From Zygaena filipendulae (taxonomy: Eukaryota; Arthropoda; Insecta; Lepidoptera; Zygaenidae): DNA of 64,000 nt. The position numbers and the translations under genes were made by a program. Of the stretch, positions 9,199 through 19,539 are shown in pieces. The notes beneath the pieces are model-generated. The model did no database searches and was not told the origin of the DNA. It saw nothing but the letters and a program-made list of their open reading frames with translations. The stretch spans positions 3,804,501 to 3,868,500 of the forward strand of contig OU015669.1 in the NCBI GenBank assembly GCA_907165275.2, in the 5' to 3' direction. Numbering within the stretch: position 1 is the stretch's first letter; every line of letters begins with the position of its first letter.

Positions 9199-9510
9199 AA
9201 TAGGCTATTTCACTATGTTTTTAATCCGTCTTGTAGATTAATAAAAAATATTGGACACGTATTTTTTTCGTTTTTTACGTACCTAATCAAAAAATAACGG
9301 CGATACATTGAGTTGAAATTTAGCGTGACGTCACTAACCAGTGCAATTTGTATGACGTCATGAGCCCCACCCTAAACTTTAATGCGCTTTATATTTGCGC
9401 GCTGTGTTCATTTATTTGAAAAATAAAAAATACGTGTCTAATGATTTTTAATTTTCTAAATGACGGACTAATAAGAATTTTGATTTTCAAAAGTCGTCAA
9501 TATCTCTATT
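9199..9510. mobile_element. C-family MITE, copy 1
   Basis: Left end AATAGGCTATTTCAC, inner AATCCGTCTTGTAGATTA, right AATGACGGACTAAT. Two TGACGTCA palindromes lie in the central third. About 310 bp, no coding capacity. Confidence 0.8.
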
Positions 9511-9720
9511 GGTTAGGGTCGGTACCCACTGGCCCCCTAATATTCGTCCCCCGGAATAAAAGTTGTAGATTCGGCCCCTGTATTGCCTATTGATCCCCCA
9601 TAGGAGACCAGTCAATGCTTTTAAAAAAATATGTATTTTTATGGTACCGACTCGTGCCCTGGACCAAAGTTCGGCACCTTTTCAGGTGTCTATTGGTTCC
9701 CTGATTGAAAAATAGCCATA
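9511..9720. repeat. Diverged short repeats around CTATTGGTxCCC
   Basis: Related blocks CACTGGCCCCCTAATATT, CCTATTGATCCCCCATAGG and GTCTATTGGTTCCCTGATTG recur over 200 bp, with GGTACC-containing linkers. C-rich for the region. No element class was recognised. Confidence 0.3.
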
Positions 9721-10159
9721 TTTTTTGGAATAAAAAGCGTTGACATAGTACATTCGGTAACAGAATATTATTGTTGATAAAGATGTTGATATTTGTTATT
9801 GTTTGTAAATGTGATTGATGTGCACGATATTTGATTTGTTAATAACTTTTATAGGTAGGTAGGTACAATAAGTTTAAAAAGTGCAAAAACAGAATCGTTT
9901 GTTTCCTAGAAGACTGATTCTCAATAATATATATTTTTAAACTAATTATCTGTGATATGAAGTAAATATGATATTTATACATAGTTATAATACTATATTT
10001 TAATATTTTTACCTTTAGTGCGCGAATGTGCCACAACCACAGAAACCGAAAGACAACATCTGAATTAGTAGAATGAATAGCACCAGCTATAGCGGCTAGT
10101 AAGTAGGTATAGCAAGACGAAGCGCAAGTTTAAATTTACTATAACCTCATGTATAATAT
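9721..10159. other. Unassigned AT-rich DNA
   Basis: Nothing recognised. It contains GTAGGTAGGTA short repeats near 9853. Confidence 0.4.
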
Positions 10160-10252
10160 TTACCCGCGTGAGTTTCGGAATTCCAACTCCAAAGTAGCCT
10201 AATTGACTTCTTATAACATCAGCTAATATCCTAATAATATATATATACGTCA
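10160..10252 (-). mobile_element. Helitron-like element, left part, interrupted
   Basis: ACCCGCGTGAGTTTCGG through CTTATAACATCAGCTAAT, then a different sequence. The matching 5' part resumes at 10486 after an inserted MITE. Confidence 0.55.
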
Positions 10253-10485
10253 CCGTAAAATTGTAAAAACCGTTAGTGTATAAAAAACGGTAATATTGTG
10301 AAATTCTGAGGACAGAAAATGCGTGGTGGGTGCTTGGCACATGATAAATCGGCACCGTCGGTACCATTTGATTGTGTTGTGGTCACAGTTTAAACTTAAC
10401 CTAACCTAGTATATCGGGGTGCACATAAATATCTACCTCTTCAATGCCATTCTCTTACAATCTAACGGTTTTTACAATTTTCCGT
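10253..10485. mobile_element. MITE with 23-bp terminal inverted repeats
   Basis: The ends CGTAAAATTGTAAAAACCG and CGGTTTTTACAATTTTCCG are inverted repeats with one mismatch in 23 bp; total length is 233 bp. It sits between two pieces of a Helitron-like copy. The interior contains GGCACCGTCGGTACC and no open frame. No second copy was seen in the window. Confidence 0.7.
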
Positions 10486-10615
10486 ACAATAACAAACACA
10501 GCAAAAAAGAATTAGCGAAATTGGTCCAGCCGTTCACGCGTGATGCCGTGACCAAGCGAAATAGGGATTAATTTTTATGTATTGTAGATATAGATATAGA
10601 TGTATATAAATAAAG
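10486..10615 (-). mobile_element. Helitron-like element, right part
   Basis: ACAATAACAAACACAG, AATTAGCGAAATTGGTCCAG and AAATAGGGATTAATTTTTAT match the fragment at 5690-5812, ending in a GATATAGATATAGAT run. Confidence 0.55.
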
Positions 10616-12567
10616 TAATTCACAGGAGTGCTAAGTTTTTTAGGTGCTCTTTTTAGATTACATAAGATATTGCTCTCCTTCTCCTTCTCTGTAGGTTTTA
10701 ATCTAGAAAGTTTTTTTTAAGTGATTATGATTATTAATAAATGATAAAAAAACATGTACCTATAATTTAGTCTAACGTAAGTTGTATATTTTAGTAGGCA
10801 TCGTTTAATCATTCGGTAAAGCTACACAAATGGACTTTTAAATTATGTTTGCTGTACGAAATGCTTTTAGTATAGGGAGGTTAAATTGTCCGAAGAGTCA
10901 CGAAACAGCCTCGTTTTAAAAATAAATAAACGGCATAGACGTAAAAAGCTTATGTTCTGTCGGACTGAAAAATAAAAAATAAAATTTTGTCTCAACTGAG
11001 ATGTATTTTAAAAAGATGAATGTAGCTAGAAAACCGCGTCTAAAGATTCTCAACGCTCTGCAGTCACCGGGCACATTAAAAATATGTATAGCTTGTGTTG
11101 AGTAATTTATAACTTTGTTAAAATCTTTTGGCAAGAAAGTATGACCAGAGAGAACGTAATTATGACAACAAACAAATCAGCATGAATTAAATTGTCACGA
11201 AGTTATCCCCTTTGAGTTTAACTTGAATGGTTACTAAATTGTGCAAATCTTTTTTGTGATTTAGAAATAAAAAAAAATTATACAAAGTACATTGGGAACT
11301 GGGAACCACTGATCTGGACTGGTTATATCGACTCTAATCTGACATGACATGTACATGACATTAAAAGGGGAAAGTTTTGAAAAAGGGTCTATGACATGCA
11401 TATGTGCGTGGTTTGATTGAAAATTTTACCTATCATATTGATACATCTATCAATAAAAGCGTTATGTTGATACAAGCGTTGAGATTATAATTGTAAAGTT
11501 TTAATAAATAATTAATAGTTTGTTATTTTGAATATTGGTTTAAGACAAGAGACAAGTAGATTACGTAATTTATCTATACGTATAGGTACCTCGCTCACTC
11601 TCTCGTGTCATTACTGATAAAATATAGTTTATTGAAAGTAATCATTAGGGCATCTTTTTTACAATTACTTCTTTATCATTACTATAATACCTAGCAACTA
11701 AGAATTTCTCTTCATAAAGCACACTCAATTGATTAACTTGTAACGTTTTCTGACAAAAAAATCCAGCTTTACGTTTAACGTAAAACAAAAACATGCCTAA
11801 AGGGTCTAAAGTAGAAAAGTTTAGGAACTTCTGTTTTATATAGTGAAACTATTTTTATACCCTTTGCCTTTGATAAGTCAAATAAAAAAGGGAAATAATA
11901 AGTACCTATCTGTTAACTCGTAGGTACTCACAACAATTAAAAGTATATCTATACTACATTTGTTATGAAAATATTACTCATAACAGGAAATCAAAAACTT
12001 GACGAATTTCATATTTGTATTAGGACCTATATTGATATCTTGTTGATATCTAAAGTTTGCCGACGTAACCGAGGGTCGCTTCTTGGAGCCACTTGTCGAA
12101 GGGTCAACCACAATATTGATTTATTGTCATATTTATTAATGTTCACAGAAGGTTTTCAGCGAAAACAGTGCAATATGATTGGATAAAATACCATCAAATG
12201 TACCTACTTACTACATTTTCTGTGAGCCGAAATGAAGTCGAAGTTATGAATCAGTAATTTTATTTCATTTCTATAAGGAAGCCCAAATATCGTTACATAT
12301 TTTTATATTTGCATCCGATTGATATTATGTCGGACTTTTACTTTATGAGTTTTCGGGAAAGAAAGGTCGTTCATTGACATTCATGAAAGACTTCTGTATG
12401 TATCAGAATTCTTGCAACATGTTTTTTTTTGTAATCGACATAATATTGGATAATAATATTATATTTTATAAAAATATTAGGCCTCCGAATTTCAAAAATC
12501 GATAATTCTAAGTTCAAATACAAAATAGGTAGGTACCTAATATTAAATTTGACATTATATTATGTCA
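10616..12567. other. Unassigned 2-kb stretch
   Basis: AT-rich, with no recognised repeat family. Short frames at 10916-11134 (minus) and 11965-12186 (plus) show no domain. Around 11040-11080 there is a less AT-rich patch (CTCTGCAGTCACCGGGCAC). Confidence 0.4.
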
Positions 12568-12855
12568 ATAGGCTATTTGACAAAATTTTTGTTTTTATAC
12601 ACGTATTTTTTATTTTTTCACGTTAGTCAAAAATAACGGAGATACTTCGAAATGTCGCGTGACGTCACAAGTTGGCGCAGTTTTTACCTGCGTATGACGT
12701 TATACGAGCCCCCACTCCTAAACTTCAATGCGCTTTATCCAGGTATATTTTCATTAATTTGAAAAAGCAAAAAATACGTGTCCATTATTTTTTTATTATC
12801 TAACTGATGGTCTAAATAGAATTTAGAAAAAAAAAAAGTAGTGAAATAGCCTATT
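12568..12855. mobile_element. C-family MITE, copy 2
   Basis: The ends AATAGGCTATTTGAC and GTGAAATAGCCTATT are inverted repeats. It has one intact TGACGTCA and one mutated to TGACGTTA. It defines the outer ends of the family well. Confidence 0.8.
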
Positions 12856-13327
12856 CAAACATGCAATTGGTAGAGTACTTACTATTTAGGTAAGTACGTT
12901 AATGTAATGAAAGTTCGATGAAGCGAGTTATTGACGTCGAACTAGTATACAAGTGGATTATGAAAATGAATGAGTCCAAATAATATATAAGTAGATACAT
13001 TGATATAAAATGTTCACGAAAGGACGTGAATGAACAAAATCGATGCCACCAGGCGCCTGCAAGTCTCAGCCGATTTCCTCAGAAACTCCGTCTTTCACCA
13101 CTTTTGCTGTTTTGTCACAAATCACGATGTGTGACTAAACTATTCCCGCTATATGAATTTTGATTACTATCGTTGAATAGACTAAAATCTTTCTGAATTT
13201 AAAGGCCATCTTAGCTATTAAAATTGAATAATCATTAACTATGCATCCCCATCTTGAGTTTGAATTTTGAAACAGGAAAATATATTGCTTTTCACCTATT
13301 TTTACGTTAAGATCTTTACGACATAGT
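12856..13327. other. Unassigned DNA
   Basis: No recognised element. A GC-richer patch at 13045-13110 (CCACCAGGCGCCTGCAAG) contains the 10-bp palindrome CAGGCGCCTG. Confidence 0.35.
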
Positions 13328-13518
13328 ATTTTAAAACAAAGTCGCTTCCCGCTGTCTGTCTGTCCTTATGAAGGTATGCTTAGATTTTTAAAACTACCTA
13401 AGTACCTACGTAACGGATTTTCATGCAGTTTTCACCAATAAATAGAGTGATAATTTTATCTTGGAATTCTTGCGAGAACTCCGAAAGTACTGCAGATGAA
13501 ACCGCGAGGGACAGCTAG
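13328..13518 (+). mobile_element. Helitron-like element, s4
   Basis: AACAAAGTCGCTTCCCGCTG near the 5' side, CAGTTTTCACCAATAAATAGAG in the body, hairpin remnant GCAGATGAAACCGCG and CTAG at 13515-13518. Confidence 0.75.
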
Positions 13519-13667
13519 TTTTTAATAAAATGAATAGTAGGTATTTTTAAACACACGTCACCTAAAAACAATTTTATGTGTAGATTTTAGAAGAAAAAGT
13601 GACCTAATTATAAACTACGAGTAATCTACTTGTCCTTTTTATTACGCTTGATAACGTGTATCTATGC

Positions 13668-13858
13668 ACCATGTGATTTCACCGGCGTTAATGTCGGAGT
13701 TCCCGCGGGAGTTCTGGGATAGAAGTACCTTATGACTTCCTTGTACCTCTGACAACGTGTGTACCTGCCTACCTACAAATTTTTTTGATTATCGGTTGAG
13801 CCATAAAGCGTGAAAGCGTAACAGACAGACAGACTGAGTTACTTTCGCATTTATACAG
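13668..13858 (-). mobile_element. Helitron-like element, s1, left end decayed
   Basis: CACCGGCGTTAATGTCGGAG through AACAGACAGACAGAC and TTTCGCATTTAT. The CTAG end is not preserved. Confidence 0.65.
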
Positions 13859-13881
13859 TAAACAGAAATAGTTAAATATAT

Positions 13882-14106
13882 ATCGGAGTTCCCGCGGAGG
13901 TTGCGGGAAAAAAGTACTCTATGTCCTTCTTTGTACCCAGACAGTAGTTTTTGCCGGAGTTCCTGCGGGAATTCCGGGATAAAAACTATCCTATCTTTTA
14001 AGTTGGACAATATTATAAATGGTTACAAAATTTTATCAAAATCCGTTCAGTAGTTTCGGAGTCCATCGCGGACAAACAACGTGACACGTGATTTATATAT
14101 ATTAGA
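13882..14106 (-). mobile_element. Helitron-like element, s5, first of a tandem pair
   Basis: It lacks the hairpin end and ends with the s5 terminus TTTATATATATTAGA at 14106, directly followed by the CTAG of the next copy. Its last 126 bp differ from the next copy at only about two positions. Confidence 0.75.
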
Positions 14107-14336
14107 CTAGCTGTCCCCCGCGATTTCATCCGCGGTAATTTCGGAGTTCCCGCGGAGGTTGCGGGAAAAAAGTACTCTATGTCCTTCAGTTCTCGAGGGA
14201 ATTCCGGGATAAAAACTATCCTATCTTTTAAGTTGGACCATATTATAAATGGTTGCAAAATTTTATCAAAATCCGTTCAGTAGTTTCGGAGTCCATCGCG
14301 GACAAACAACGTGACACGTGATTTATATATATTAGA
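14107..14336 (-). mobile_element. Helitron-like element, s5, second of a tandem pair
   Basis: CTAG at 14107-14110, hairpin CGATTTCATCCGCG, s5 terminus at 14336. Near-identity to the preceding copy indicates a recent tandem duplication or concatemeric insertion. Confidence 0.8.
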
Positions 14337-15004
14337 TTAGATTAAGATAAGATAAGATATTGAAGATATAAACAAAAAGTGTAGTGAATTAAAATTTAAA
14401 GAATTATTTTCTATTTCAGACATAGGTAGTGTAAATAATTTGAACTTGGAAAGATCGGAATAAAACATCACAATGTTAACGTAGAGTCATAAGGTTTTTA
14501 ATTATACTAAGAGTATGGTCTCTCAATCGCCATTAACAAACTTTATCCATATCGGACGACTAAATATTATGTCATTTTAAAACATTTCCGAAACAAAAGC
14601 TGTCAAACAGTCTTTATCAACCAAGTTCTTGGTGATTGAGAACGGCCTCTAAAAATATCTATATTTTATGTTGTGAAAGATTACCATGGTTCGTCTCAAG
14701 CGTTTAATTCATCTTTTTACACGGAATTATTTCTTCACAAAACATTTTCATGTTCGTTAGTGATAAAGTGAACGAATGTTTGTGATTTTAAATGTCGTTT
14801 TTAACGTTCTTTTACCATTTCTTTTCTAAACCCAACGTGTTTTGGGCTTAGCCGTAATGAAGGTATCACGGCAGACGAGGGGTCGGATATATATTTCAAT
14901 TCGGTATACCTACCACTGAAAAAGGTAACGTTAATCACAGTCTGGGGAGCGAAAAATAGTTGCTGGGATTTATCAAAGTGGATCCTTGTGAACACTGAGC
15001 ATAC
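14337..15004. other. Unassigned DNA
   Basis: It starts with a GATTAGATTAAGATAAGATA short tandem run (14337-14358), then unique AT-rich sequence. Nothing else recognised. Confidence 0.4.
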
Positions 15005-15172
15005 TATAGCTCTTCCTCGCGGTTTCACGCGCATTAATTTCGGTATTCGCATGGGAACTCTTCGTTCCAGGACAAAAGTATCCTACTGGGATACTGTAGC
15101 TTCCTATCAGTGAAACAAACATTATAATCGGTTCAGTAAGTCCAGAGCAATTACAAACTTTACAGCTTTATA
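15005..15172 (-). mobile_element. Helitron-like element, s6, diverged
   Basis: TATAGCTCTTCCTCGCGG and the hairpin region, GGGATACTGTAGCTTCCTAT, ATCGGTTCAGTAAGTCCAGAG and ACTTTACAGCTTTATAAT. It abuts the reverse-transcriptase fragment. Confidence 0.6.
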
Positions 15173-15361
15173 ATGTTCTCCATTCGGCATCAAGCTGCGG
15201 CATCATCTTTGGTACAGTCTCGTATCCTCTCCTTTTTTGGTCACGTTTGCCACCGAGGAGAGGTGGCTATTGAGCGACTTGTGGTCCATGGAAAGGTTGA
15301 GGGTACCAGTCTACGAGAAAGATCGCCTATGAAGTGGACAGATCAAATAAAAGCGGCAGTA
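15173..15361 (+). pseudogene. Non-LTR retrotransposon RT C-terminus, 5' part
   Basis: The plus frame reads SLVQSRILSFFGHVCHRGE, then LVVHGKVEG and SPMKWTDQIKAAV. This matches the well-known C-terminal pattern of RTE-like endonuclease/reverse transcriptases of Lepidoptera (R-I-L-x-F-F-G-H-V, then E-x-L-V-V-H-G-K-V-E-G, then R-S-P-x-x-W-x-D-Q-I). The catalytic RT domain itself is not present. After AAV the frame is broken by an inserted retroposon and the homologous remainder resumes at 15735. Family assignment is from pattern recall; the copy is dead (5' truncated and interrupted). Confidence 0.8.
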
Positions 15362-15734
15362 AGATAAAATAAGATAAACTTTATTCAGAAAGAACAAATT
15401 CTATTCTTATCTCTTTTCCTGTTGCGGGTCTGCTGGAAGAAATTCCACATGGAACAAGCATGACCCTTGTACATGATTACTTTTATACTTTCTTTCCTTT
15501 TTTGTTGTCCTTGTGTGCATTAATTGTTAAATAAATAAACAAACACATACACCACACAACGTTTTTTGTTGTTTGTATTGTAAAGTAAACACTTTACAAT
15601 ACAAAGGTAAAAAAAATAATAACAATAATATAATATGGTGCAGCGCCTTGCTAAAAGGGACTCTACTCAGCATGTGCTCACCGTAGTAGCCACAGCGCTG
15701 GTTTTCAGTGGAGCCCCAGTAAACGGCTCATCAT
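15362..15734 (-). mobile_element. Retroposon inserted in the RT fragment
   Basis: It is flanked by CAGTA at 15357-15361 and 15735-15739, a probable 5-bp target duplication. On the minus strand it ends TGAATAAAGTTTATCTTATT, i.e. a polyadenylation-type AATAAA followed by a simple (TTTATC)-like tail, so it is a non-LTR/SINE-like insertion in opposite orientation. No open frame. It contains a perfect 15-bp hairpin at 15572-15605. Confidence 0.75.
15572..15605. other. Perfect hairpin, 15-bp arms
   Basis: TTTGTATTGTAAAGT and ACTTTACAATACAAA are separated by AAAC. It lies inside the minus-strand retroposon. It could be a remnant of a small palindromic insertion. Confidence 0.7.
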
Positions 15735-15870
15735 CAGTACACGAATGCACGAGGAAGGCGGCCATTAGGGAGGAGTGGCGGCGTGTTGTGAAGCTTGCCA
15801 CCAACACCTAAAGTGATGACCACGACCACTCTGTCAAGAGTGATATCGACGAAGAAGAAGAAGAAGAAGA
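15735..15870 (+). pseudogene. Non-LTR retrotransposon RT C-terminus, 3' part and tail
   Basis: Frame 15740-15811 reads HECTRKAAIREEWRRVVKLA and stops at 15809. It continues the plus-strand protein interrupted at 15361 (D-Q-I-K-A-A-V, then H-E-C-T-R-K-A, then W-R-R-V-V), the usual end of RTE-like elements. The short 3' UTR ends in a (GAA)n run at 15850-15870, which probably is the element's 3' tail. Confidence 0.75.
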
Positions 15871-15896
15871 ATGTTCTCCAAAGTATCAGCCATTTT

Positions 15897-16050
15897 GAAG
15901 TTTCCGCGGGAAGCCCGGGAGGAACCCTAATACCTCCAATGACTGTAGGTATACCTCTGATAGCGTATATACAAAATATCACTATTATCAGTTGAGTAGT
16001 TACAAGGCATGAAAGTGTAACAAACAAACAAACACACGTTCGCATTTATA
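15897..16050 (-). mobile_element. Helitron-like fragment, s1
   Basis: GAAGTTTCCGCGGGAAGCCC, ACCTCTGATAGCG, AACAAACAAACAAACAC and TTTATAATATTAACG. The hairpin-CTAG end is missing. Confidence 0.55.
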
Positions 16051-16086
16051 ATATTAACGATAAGGATTATAGTGTTGACTACTTGA

Positions 16087-16321
16087 CTAGCTGTCCCGCG
16101 CGGTTTCACCTGCGATGATTTCAAAGTTCCCGCGGAATTGTTCCATACAAACTTTTCAACCTCTTTTCATCCCCTTATAGGGGTTGAATTTTCAAAAATC
16201 CTTTCTTATCGGATATGTACGTCATACCTACAAAGAACACACAAGTTTCAGGCCTCTACGATCAGCGGTTTAGGCTGTGCGTTGATCAGTCATTCAGGAC
16301 AAAAGATTTTATATATATAGA
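16087..16321 (-). mobile_element. Helitron-like element, s3, full length
   Basis: CTAG at 16087-16090, hairpin CGCGGTTTCACCTGCG, s3 body (GTACGTCATACCTAC, GTTTCAGGCCTCTACGATCA) and terminus TATATATAGA at 16321. Sister copies at 27240-27485 and 30424-30661. Confidence 0.85.
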
Positions 16322-16681
16322 ATTATTATAGCTCCGTTCTTTTGTTTTACGATAATCAGGTGTAAGTACCTACTTTTGGGGGGTTTTCGAAACAGTACTT
16401 TTTTTAGGCGCGACTTAGCGGTAACAAAAATGCTTTGGGTGGAGCGTGACGGAAACGTGCTATCGGTTGCCGATCAGTGTAATAAATTAGATATTTATTT
16501 TTAGTATTATCGTCATATCTGTCGCAAAGTTTACTAAGCGTTAAGGTTACACGCATTTCATTTTTTTATTACAAGCTTTATTAACTTGTAACATGCTTGT
16601 AATGTCGTACCTATTCACCTGTTTTGATAAAGTATTATGTGGTGTATGTACACAGTGCCTACAAGCGTTTGAAATACATTT
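16322..16681. other. Unassigned DNA
   Basis: Unique-looking and AT-rich. 16400-16470 is slightly GC-richer (GCGTGACGGAAACGTGC). No element recognised. Confidence 0.35.
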
Positions 16682-17035
16682 TTCATTACTCATACTCGGA
16701 AAGTAGGTCTGAAGTTGCCTGAGAAGCGGGTTGAAAGTAACACTTTTCAGCCCTAGGGAGAATCGCTTTCAACTGACAGCTGGATACTGCAGAAACTCAA
16801 GTTTTTTTTTTATGTCATAGGGGGCATACTTACTGGCCAGTTGGCCCACCTAATGGTTGATTTATGTAAAATAAAATTCACTCATTTTTTTCTTTAGCTA
16901 ATTCCTATTTTTATTTTGACTTTCCTTGCATTCGTAATGAAAAGCACAGTGTTATCCTCGGGAGAAAGACTTATTTAGTCTCGAGAATAGATCGAGCCAA
17001 TAGATCGTTACTTTCACCCCTAGGATAACAATGTA
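16682..17035 (+). mobile_element. Composite element I, copy 1
   Basis: It starts TTTTCATTACTCATACTCGG and ends CCCTAGGATAACAAT. It is the inverse of 42066-42449, with a shorter right foldback part. Internal GTAATGAAAAG near 16936-16946 is an inverted copy of the left end, so the left about 260 bp may itself be a TIR element. The right part contains AGACTTATTTAGT, half of a foldback seen complete in copy 2. Confidence 0.75.
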
Positions 17036-17209
17036 CTCAATGTATATTGTAATATACGAATACTAAATTTTTATGTACGAATGTATATTGCAGGTATCCG
17101 ATTCTTTTCAGTTTACGATTTGGAGATAATTAATTTTACAAACGACAAATACTCACACACACTTTGTAAACAGTCGAAATGCTTTATCGTTTGACCACTA
17201 TATAGTAGG

Positions 17210-17374
17210 TATTAAACAAAGTCGCTTCCCGCTGTCTGTCTGTCCCTATGTACCTATGCTTAGATCTTTAAAACTACGCAACGGATTTTCATGCGGTTTT
17301 ATATGTATATTTTATCCTGAAATTCCCACGGAAAATCCGAAATTACCGCGGGTGAAACCTCGAGGGACAGCTAG
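17210..17374 (+). mobile_element. Helitron-like element, s4, full length
   Basis: AAACAAAGTCGCTTCCCGCT at the 5' side, hairpin CCGCGGGTGAAACCTCG and CTAG at 17371-17374. Confidence 0.8.
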
Positions 17375-17945
17375 TAGTTTATAGAATACTTATTCAGTTT
17401 TGGATTTTTTCCTTTTTTCCTTTTGACCTCTCTCTTTATCTGATAATAGAGTACTTGCATGAAATTTATAATAAGAAATTGTGTCGATATTTCAAAAATA
17501 AAGCCTTAGAAAAGCGTTATCGTGAAACATTTAATAAAAAAATTTCAATAGTTTCCAAAATATTCAACTTTTAATTTTGTGAAACGGAACGTTGCAACGA
17601 AACACCAATCACAGCCAAGCTTGACACATGACGTCACTTTTATTTTTTTAGGAAACATTTACCTCTTTCAGAGAAGGCAAAAGAAACTAAGTGCATACAG
17701 TCAACGCATATTTTCCGTTTTCTGAAGTTTTTTACTTTAAAATGCATCGGTAAGATACATTTCGTTTCTTCACTGGAACTTTTGGAAGTAAATCGACACA
17801 GTTTAACCTTAATTTCGCTTTTGGATATTGATCAAGTCAAGTCAGTGTCACATGACTCTGTCAATACGACAGTGACATTTCTAACACAGATTAATAAGGC
17901 GTAATTTTGAACTAGTGACGTCGTTCCGCGTTTCGGCGGTAAAGT
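17375..17945. other. Unassigned DNA
   Basis: No family recognised. CATGACGTCAC near 17630 and AGTGACGTCG near 17918 resemble the palindromes of the C family but the flanks do not match. An inverted ACAGTGACAT/GTGTCAC motif lies near 17845-17880. Confidence 0.35.
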
Positions 17946-18076
17946 CTAAAGTAGGAACTTTGAAACGCTCTATTTAATTAATTTATGCATATATTTTTTT
18001 TCTTTTGCTTGCTTTGTTTAAGTAGGCCATATAATATCTTTAAAATAGACTGAAAAAAAATTCTTGCAAGTTCCCT
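17946..18076. mobile_element. Family L short element, copy 1
   Basis: It shares TTTAATTAATTTATGCATAT, GTTTAAGTAGGCCATATAAT and AATAGACTGAAAAAAAATTC with 39373-39481. The ends AGGAACTTTG and GCAAGTTCCCTATT suggest short inverted termini (GGGAACTT). Confidence 0.6.
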
Positions 18077-18109
18077 ATTAATTATTATCATTTGAAAAAA
18101 TTATGCTAG

Positions 18110-18410
18110 GTGTCGCGAGTTTGATCCCCGTACTGGTTGTTAAACTCTATGTAATTAATAGTTTTACCACAGCTCACTTGGTTTTTATGTAACGGTGTGA
18201 TCGAAGATAGTACCTATAAACACATCTAGTGCTGAATGGGAACTTGAAGGTGCAGGCAGCTAACCAGCCGGCAACTGGAAGGCGCCCTACCATCTTTCTA
18301 TTGGTTTCTTTCCTCACGATGTTTTAATCCTTCACCGACAGCTCAAGCTTACGCTTTGGGGCGTGTGATCCGGATGCTCAAACCGCTGCCCCATAGCCAA
18401 GTTGACATTT
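18110..18410 (+). mobile_element. Decayed tRNA-related SINE
   Basis: A box B-like GAGTTTGATCCCCG lies at 18118. Then GGTGTGATCGAAGATA, GCCGGCAACTGGAAG and TTTCCTCACGATGTTTTAAT follow, the last being a motif I recall from lepidopteran SINE/LINE 3' regions. A second decayed copy of the middle part is at 22700-22860. Confidence 0.45.
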
Positions 18411-18907
18411 TACAATCGTTAAAAGTCGCTACACACAAGCCGCAAGCGAAGCGAAGGTGGTATGTCGCCGTGCTTGGCGTAGCGTAAAAGAATCGTAAGG
18501 TCAAGTGGTCACGCAAAACTATAAAGTTTTAGTTTGATGATTTTACATGACCAAGTGACTCAACAATTCGTTACTTAGTTTTCTATGCGTTAATGATTGT
18601 AGAATGTCAATTTGGCTAGGGGGGCTGAGCTATTATCGCTGATATTATCTACAGTATAGGATCGCGTCGGGAATAATGGTTTCCCCACGAACCAAGAAGA
18701 AGGCGTGCATACGATCGAGTATAAAGATTGATGATGACATTGTCGCTCCAACAACAATGCGAACATGCGCCCGGCACATAACGTCACGCGTCACGCTCTG
18801 AGCCATAAGCGCGTTTGCGAACGAGTGTTGCGTGTAAGTATTTAAATGTATTGGAAAATTGGAGCACTGACGACGCGACGCAAGATGTCGATATCGAACA
18901 CATTTTG
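18411..18907. other. Unassigned segment, GC-richer than neighbours
   Basis: Contains many CpG dinucleotides (e.g. GCGCCCGGCACATAACGTCA) and minus-strand frames 18590-18787 and 18645-18938 without recognised domains. It could be a decayed transposon or unique sequence. Confidence 0.3.
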
Positions 18908-19420
18908 AATAGGCTCGTTTCCGGGGTATGAAAATCAAAATTTTATTTAGTCCGTCTTGTAGATTAATAAAAAATAATAGACCCGTATTTTTTGCTTTTT
19001 CAGATTATTGAAAAAGTATTAAGATAAGACGCATTAAAGTTTAGGAGTGGGGGCTCTTGACGTCATAACGTGCTATAAACTGTAGCACGGCGTGACGTCA
19101 CGCGACATTTCAACTTCTCCGTTATTCTCTCCGTTATTTTTTGATTACAAAATAATTAAAAAATACGTGTCCAGTATTTTTTGCTTTTTCAAATTATTGA
19201 AAAAGTATTAAGATAAAACGCATTAAAGTTTAGGAGTGGGGCTCTTGACGTCATAACGTGCTATAAACTGTAGCACGGCGTGACGTCACGCGACATTTCA
19301 ACTTCTCCGTTATTCTCTCCGTTATTTTTTGATTACGAAATAATTAAAAAATACGTGTCCAGTATTTTTTATTAATTTACAAGACGGACCAAAAATTAAA
19401 ATTTGGTTGACAAGCCCATC
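18908..19420. mobile_element. C-family MITE, copy 3, with internal 188-bp duplication
   Basis: Left AATAGGCTCGTTTCC, TTTAGTCCGTCTTGTAGATT, right CAAGACGGACC and GGTTGACAAGCCCA. A 188-189-bp unit (from GTATTTTTTGCTTTTTCA to the next occurrence) is present twice almost identically, so there are four TGACGTCA sites, two of them in GCGTGACGTCACGC. Confidence 0.85.
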
Positions 19421-19539
19421 GCAATTAGTTTCGCCAACCATCCCGCGATAAGAGGTAGGTAGGTACGTTGTCAGAAAAGTAACAGATAAGTAATTACAGC
19501 TGCATAGCTGTACCTAATTTGGCAGGCAGATAGTTTATA

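Noticed and set aside
10390..10412. AACCTAACCTA, insect telomere-like TTAGG units (also at 35993-36008)
   Set aside because: Only about two units each; expected by chance in AT-rich DNA.
13789..14258. Minus-strand frames with recurrent P-R-G-T-A and P-R-E-L
   Set aside because: Products of the hairpin/GTTCCCGCGGG block of Helitron-like copies; no start or domain logic.
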